A DNA stretch of 64,000 nt from Conyzicola lurida (GTDB taxonomy: Bacteria > Actinomycetota > Actinomycetes > Actinomycetales > Microbacteriaceae), in the NCBI RefSeq assembly GCF_014204935.1, contig NZ_JACHMJ010000001.1, forward strand, positions 2,356,001-2,420,000, in the 5' to 3' direction. Below, in pieces: positions 60,333 through 64,000 of the stretch. The notes below the pieces were generated by a model. The model did not search any database. It saw only the letters and a list, made by a program, of their open reading frames with translations, and was not told the origin of the DNA. Every line of letters starts with the position of its first letter. The stretch's first letter is position 1. Both the position numbers and the translations under genes were made by a program.

Positions 60333-60404
60333 CTGGGGTACCTGGACTCGAACCAAGAACAAAAGAATCAGAATCTTCCGTGTTGCCAATTACACCATAC
60401 CCCA
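60333..60404 (-). tRNA. tRNA-Gln (CTG)
   Basis: 72 nt with acceptor stem TGGGGTA/TACCCCA, discriminator G, T-arm GGTTCGAGTCC and anticodon loop TTCTGAT giving CTG. CCA is not encoded. Weak promoter TTTACT-N16-TAAAGT at 60437-60464 and a downstream terminator. It lies 104 bp from gltX. Confidence 0.95.
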
Positions 60405-60508
60405 CCGTCCCTCACCGAAGCTCGGGCCGACGGTCTACTTTAGCCCATCCTCGGCGATAGTAAAAACCGAGCGCGGCGCCCGCCCGAAATCAGGGCGGGC
60501 AGCCGGGC

Positions 60509-61984
60509 CTACAGCTGCGAGCGCAGGTTCGTCAGCCGGACGAGCGACGACTCCTTGCCGAGCAGTTCCATCGACTCGAACAGCGGCGGGCTGATGCGCT
60601 TGCCCGAGATGGCCGAGCGCAGCGGGCCGAACGCGATACGCGGCTTGAGTCCGAGTCCCTCGATGAGCGCGGCACGCAGCGCGGCCTCGATGGTCTCGTG
60701 GTTCCAGTCGGTGACCGCGCCGAGGGCGGTGATCGAGGCGTCCAGCACGGCGGCTCCGGCGTCTCCCGGCATGGCGTCGGCATCGACCGTGATCGCGCCG
60801 TCGCTGAGGAACAGGAAGCCGAGCAGGGCGGGCGCTTCACCGAGCAGCTGCATACGCTCCTGCACCAACGGCGTGGCCTGCCGCAGCAGAGCGCGGTCCC
60901 CGTCGGTGGTCACGAGGCTGCCGAGGTACGGCTCGATGCGCGAGGCGAGGTCCTCGACGGTGAGCAGACGGATGTGGTCGCCGTTGATCGACTCGGCCTT
61001 CTTGAGGTCGAAGCGGGCCGGGTTCGGGTTGACGTCGGCGACGTCGAACGCCGCGACCATCTCGTCGCTGGTGAACACGTCGCGGTCGTGCGACAGCGAC
61101 CAGCCGAGCAGCGACAGGTAGTTGAGGAGACCCTCGGGCACGAACCCGCGCTCACGGTGGTGGAAGAGGTTCGACTCGGGGTCGCGCTTCGAGAGCTTCT
61201 TGTTGTTCTCGCCCATGACGTAGGGCAGGTGGCCGAAGCGCGGAATGAACTTCGTCACGCCGATCTCGATGAGCGCGGTGTACAGCGCGATCTGTCGCGG
61301 GGTCGAGGAGAGCAGGTCCTCGCCTCGCAACACGTGCGTGATACCCATCAGGGCGTCATCCAAGGGGTTCACAAACGTGTACAGCGGCGCACCGTTCGGG
61401 CGCACGACCACGAAGTCGGTGAACGAACCGGCCGGGAAGGTGATCTCGCCGCGCACGAGGTCGTCGAAGCTGAGGTCGGTGTCGGGCACGCGCAGGCGCA
61501 GCGCCGGGCTGCGGCCCTCGGCCTTGTACGCGGCGATCTGCTCGGCGGTGAGGTCGCGTTCGAAATTGTCGTAGCCCTGCTTGGGGTCGCGGCCGGCGGC
61601 GATGTTGCGCGCCTCGATCTCCTCGCCGGTGGCGAAGCTCTCGTAGAGGTGGCCGCTGTTCTTCAGCTGCTCGATGACACCGAGGTAGATGTCGGAGCGC
61701 TGCGACTGGCGGTAGGGCTCGTGCGGCCCGCCGGTCTCCACTCCCTCGTCCCAGGTGAGCCCGAGCCAGCGCATCGCGTCGAGCAGCTGGAGGTAGCTCT
61801 CTTCGCTGTCGCGGGCGGCATCCGTGTCTTCGATCCGGAAGACCAGTTTGCCGCCGGTGTGGCGGGCGTACGCCCAGTTGAAGAGGGCTGTGCGAATGAG
61901 ACCGACATGGGGGGTTCCGGTGGGCGACGGGCAGAATCGCACGCGCACATCGGCACCGGCAGCGGTGGAGAAAGTGGCAGACAT
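60509..61984 (-). CDS. gltX: Glutamyl-tRNA synthetase
   Basis: 491 aa. The class I signatures are [11 protein letters not shown] (HIGH-like, 18-28) and KLSKR (263-267). It charges tRNA-Glu with glutamate. In actinobacteria that lack GlnRS it also mischarges tRNA-Gln, later corrected by GatCAB; the adjacent tRNA-Gln makes this relevant but the window cannot show which specificity applies. ATG 61984 is used; a TTG further upstream is open without a ribosome site. Confidence 0.96.
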   Translation of the reverse strand: MSATFSTAAGADVRVRFCPSPTGTPHVGLIRTALFNWAYARHTGGKLVFRIEDTDAARDSEESYLQLLDAMRWLGLTWDEGVETGGPHEPYRQSQRSDIYLGVIEQLKNSGHLYESFATGEEIEARNIAAGRDPKQGYDNFERDLTAEQIAAYKAEGRSPALRLRVPDTDLSFDDLVRGEITFPAGSFTDFVVVRPNGAPLYTFVNPLDDALMGITHVLRGEDLLSSTPRQIALYTALIEIGVTKFIPRFGHLPYVMGENNKKLSKRDPESNLFHHRERGFVPEGLLNYLSLLGWSLSHDRDVFTSDEMVAAFDVADVNPNPARFDLKKAESINGDHIRLLTVEDLASRIEPYLGSLVTTDGDRALLRQATPLVQERMQLLGEAPALLGFLFLSDGAITVDADAMPGDAGAAVLDASITALGAVTDWNHETIEAALRAALIEGLGLKPRIAFGPLRSAISGKRISPPLFESMELLGKESSLVRLTNLRSQL

Positions 61985-62014
61985 CGGCAGCAATCCTACC
62001 GCGGGCCCCCGGGC

Positions 62015-62653
62015 CTACGGGCAGTACTCGAGGGCGGCCAGCTGGTTCTCGCTCGCCTCGCTGTTGTCGGCGGCGCACGACAGCTGGACGCTCGCGGTGC
62101 CTCCCGGCGTGACCGCGGAGACGCTGCCCGAGAACGGCTCCTGGCCGTCGCACTCGATCGTGAACGGCATCACCTGCGGCGTGGTCTCGACGGCGGTGAC
62201 GAAGGTGCCGTCGGCGGGCGGGTCGGCCGTCACGTACTGCTGCTCTCCGAGCACGAAGTCGGTCGCGAAGTCCTCGCCGACCTGCCCGGTGGTGCGCGCG
62301 TCCTCGATCAGCACGCTCTCCCACTCGTCGCGCAGGTCGCTGTCGAAGTCCGAGACCATGTTGATGCCGTCGCCGCCGAACTGCGGCTCGGTCGGCACGG
62401 CGATCGTCTCGACGGTCGTGACGGGACCGGACGGCGTCGTCGATCCGGTGGTGGTGACGACCTGGACGCCGACGGGCACGTTCTCCCCGTAGCTCAGAGT
62501 GCCCCAACTGATTGCCCCGGTCTCGGGCGTGCAGCCGCTGGTCGCGGCCGGCTCGGCGGTGGGTTCGGTGTCGTCCCCGGCGGTCGTGCAGCCGGCCATG
62601 GTGATGGCCGCGAGTGCCGCGACGAGGAGTGCTGAATACTGGCGAGTTGTCAT
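62015..62653 (-). CDS. Lipoprotein of unknown function
   Basis: 212 aa. LVAALAAITMAGC is a lipobox, followed by a Thr/Pro-rich linker and a beta-rich domain with Cys in SGCTPET, TIECDGQ, LSCAAD and EYCP. ATG 62653 has GGAGG ahead. Anchored outside the cytoplasmic membrane. No family recognised; it ends 30 bp before gltX starts on the same strand, but a functional link is not evident. Confidence 0.72.
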   Translation of the reverse strand: MTTRQYSALLVAALAAITMAGCTTAGDDTEPTAEPAATSGCTPETGAISWGTLSYGENVPVGVQVVTTTGSTTPSGPVTTVETIAVPTEPQFGGDGINMVSDFDSDLRDEWESVLIEDARTTGQVGEDFATDFVLGEQQYVTADPPADGTFVTAVETTPQVMPFTIECDGQEPFSGSVSAVTPGGTASVQLSCAADNSEASENQLAALEYCP

Positions 62654-62736
62654 TGCTGCCTCCATCCTTGGTCTTCGACGCTACGCCCGGCACCGAGAGA
62701 ATATGAGCTATTCACAGGCAACACGGATGTCGCGGC

Positions 62737-63951
62737 TCAGGCGTCGACGACGCGCAACCGCCCCGCGAGCCCGAGGACGACCGCTACGATCGCGAGCGCG
62801 ACGACGGCGAGGCCCGCGTACCCGAGCAGCGTGAGAACGGGTCCCGCGAGAGCGCCGCCGAGCGCGCCCGCCGCGTTCATCGCGAGGTCGGAGCGCCCCT
62901 GCATGACCGAGCGCCGCTCGGCCAGAACCGACTCGGCGAGCAGCGCCGACCCCGCCACGGTGGCCGCGCTCCAGCCGAGCCCGAGCAGCACGAGGCCGAC
63001 CGTGACCCCGACGTGGCTCTCGGCCCCGAGCGCGACGGTCAGCAGCGCCGCCACGAGCACCGCCTGCCCGCCGAGGATCACGGGGATGCTCCCGAGGCGG
63101 TCGGCGAGCGCGCCGAACACCGGCGAGAGCACGTACATGCCGGCGATGTGCAGGCTGATCACCAGCCCGACGACGGTGATCGACGAGCCGTGGCCGCTGA
63201 GGTGCACGGGCGTCATCGACATCACGGAGACCATGACCGCGTGGCTGAGGGCCACGGCCGCGATCGCGAAGGTGGCGCGACGGGGGCGCGCGACAGCCGG
63301 TGTCACGGCCGCGGCCACGGGCGCGGCATCCAACCGCTGTCGGAGCAGGAGCGGGTCGGGCCGCAGGCCGACCGTGTAGACGAGCGCCGCGGCGAGCTGG
63401 GCGACCACGGTGAAGACGAAGGGGCCGGCGAGCGGCGGCAGGCCGAGCGCTTCGCCGACGCGCTCCCCCGGGCCGACGAGGTTCGGGCCGACGACCGCGC
63501 CGAGCGACGTGGCCCAGACGACGAGCGAGAGGTCGCGTGCGCGGTGCGCGGCCGAGGCGAGGTCGGTGGCGGCGAACCGGGCCTGCAGGGCGACCGCGGT
63601 GCCGCTGCCGAGGCCCGCGAGCGCGAGCAAGAGCAGCGGGAACGATTCGACCACCACGCTCGTGATGGTGAGCAGCGCGCCGACCGTGGCGATAAGAGCA
63701 CCGAGCGCGAGGGCGACCCGGCGACCCCGGCTCCGCGCGAGACGCGCGAGCGGGATCGCGGCCGCCGCGGCGCCGAGCGTGCTCATGGTCGCGGCCATGC
63801 CGCTCCAGGCCGGGGAACCGGAGAGCGACTCGGCGATGATCGCGCCGAGCGACAGGGTGGCCCCGAGGCCGAGGCCGCCGAGCACCTGTCCGATGCTCAG
63901 CAGCGCGACGGAGCGCCGCTGGACCGCGCGGTACTCGTCGAGGGTGGTCAC
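62737..63951 (-). CDS. MFS transporter
   Basis: 404 aa with 12 helices. SIGQVLGGLGLGATLSLGAI opens the first helix; LARLARSRGRRVALALGAL is motif A and VFGALADRLGSIPVILGGQ its repeat in the second half. The GTG at 63951 overlaps the previous stop by 4 bp, so it is co-translated with the gene cut at the window edge. Substrate unknown; export-type by similarity to DHA1-like transporters. Confidence 0.88.
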   Translation of the reverse strand: MTTLDEYRAVQRRSVALLSIGQVLGGLGLGATLSLGAIIAESLSGSPAWSGMAATMSTLGAAAAAIPLARLARSRGRRVALALGALIATVGALLTITSVVVESFPLLLLALAGLGSGTAVALQARFAATDLASAAHRARDLSLVVWATSLGAVVGPNLVGPGERVGEALGLPPLAGPFVFTVVAQLAAALVYTVGLRPDPLLLRQRLDAAPVAAAVTPAVARPRRATFAIAAVALSHAVMVSVMSMTPVHLSGHGSSITVVGLVISLHIAGMYVLSPVFGALADRLGSIPVILGGQAVLVAALLTVALGAESHVGVTVGLVLLGLGWSAATVAGSALLAESVLAERRSVMQGRSDLAMNAAGALGGALAGPVLTLLGYAGLAVVALAIVAVVLGLAGRLRVVDA

Positions 63952-64000
63952 GCCCGTGCGCGCGTGGGGTTGCCGAGCGTGCCGATGCCGCCGATTCCGA
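63948..64000 (-). CDS. C-terminal end of an unidentified protein (partial)
   Basis: Only the last 17 codons are inside the window, ending GIGGIGTLGNPTRARA and a TGA at 63948-63950 that overlaps the MFS GTG start. This is too short to identify. The overlap makes it part of the same operon as the MFS gene. Confidence 0.5.
   Translation of the reverse strand, partial: GIGGIGTLGNPTRARA

Overview
The window is high-GC DNA with dense, mostly unidirectional gene blocks, frequent 4-bp ATGA/GTGA overlaps and strong GTG use. It suits an actinobacterium, most likely Microbacteriaceae. Supporting signs are DUF222/HNH, DUF1206 and DUF3349 proteins, an actinobacterial-type LexA box, many probable leaderless genes, and dispersed repeats translated as PELVEG-like peptides. 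I see no rRNA, CRISPR array, prophage or transposase, and no gene-free stretch over 300 bp. The species assignment is inference.

1-9.6 kb: the end of a sugar ABC permease, then an SDR and a probable D-apionate lactonase behind a large palindrome (sugar catabolism). Next come a flavin amine oxidase, aroD (shikimate pathway) and a DagK-like lipid kinase. A stress and envelope set follows: a coiled-coil protein, DUF1206, two paralogous MarR repressors with matching operator sequences, a small unknown protein and a GlsB/YeaQ protein.

9.6-13.2 kb: arginine deiminase and an APC transporter (arcA, arcD), a YciI-like protein and a small membrane protein.

13.2-17.4 kb: an arsenic island next to a broken Cna-B-like gene. 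It holds arsN1, arsR, an ArsO-like flavoprotein, arsC and an ArsR-ArsC fusion. Two operator classes are visible and there is no efflux pump. tRNA-Glu follows.

17.7-24.4 kb: an epimerase-like enzyme, a GNAT, an alpha/beta hydrolase, a second lipid kinase, and a csoR-copB metal efflux operon with a clear operator, then an MBL-fold protein.

24.4-34 kb: a DUF222-HNH protein, an 18-bp repeat, a DHFR-like reductase, a tetR-MFS drug exporter operon, secreted and membrane unknowns, a Na+/H+ antiporter, another TetR and pdxY.

34-42.2 kb: a six-gene translationally coupled operon (peptide-type ABC importer, amidohydrolase, ornithine-cyclodeaminase-like enzyme) divergent from a GntR regulator. It looks like an uptake-and-degradation system for an unidentified nitrogenous compound.

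42.2-51.2 kb: a DUF2510 protein, a DUF6504-like gene behind a perfect LexA box, an MFS/ArsR divergent pair, pitA with a membrane protein and a duplicated DUF3349 protein, a DinB-fold protein, aldo/keto reductase, a DUF385-like protein and two TetR regulators.

51.2-60.2 kb: two divergent paralogous amidohydrolases (one with a Tat signal), SRPBCC, three VOC proteins, a leaderless ArsR-type regulator with its operator inside the promoter, a truncated AraC, an SDR divergent from an MmyB-like regulator and an aldo/keto-reductase remnant.

60.3-64 kb: tRNA-Gln, gltX, a lipoprotein, an MFS transporter and the end of an unidentified gene.
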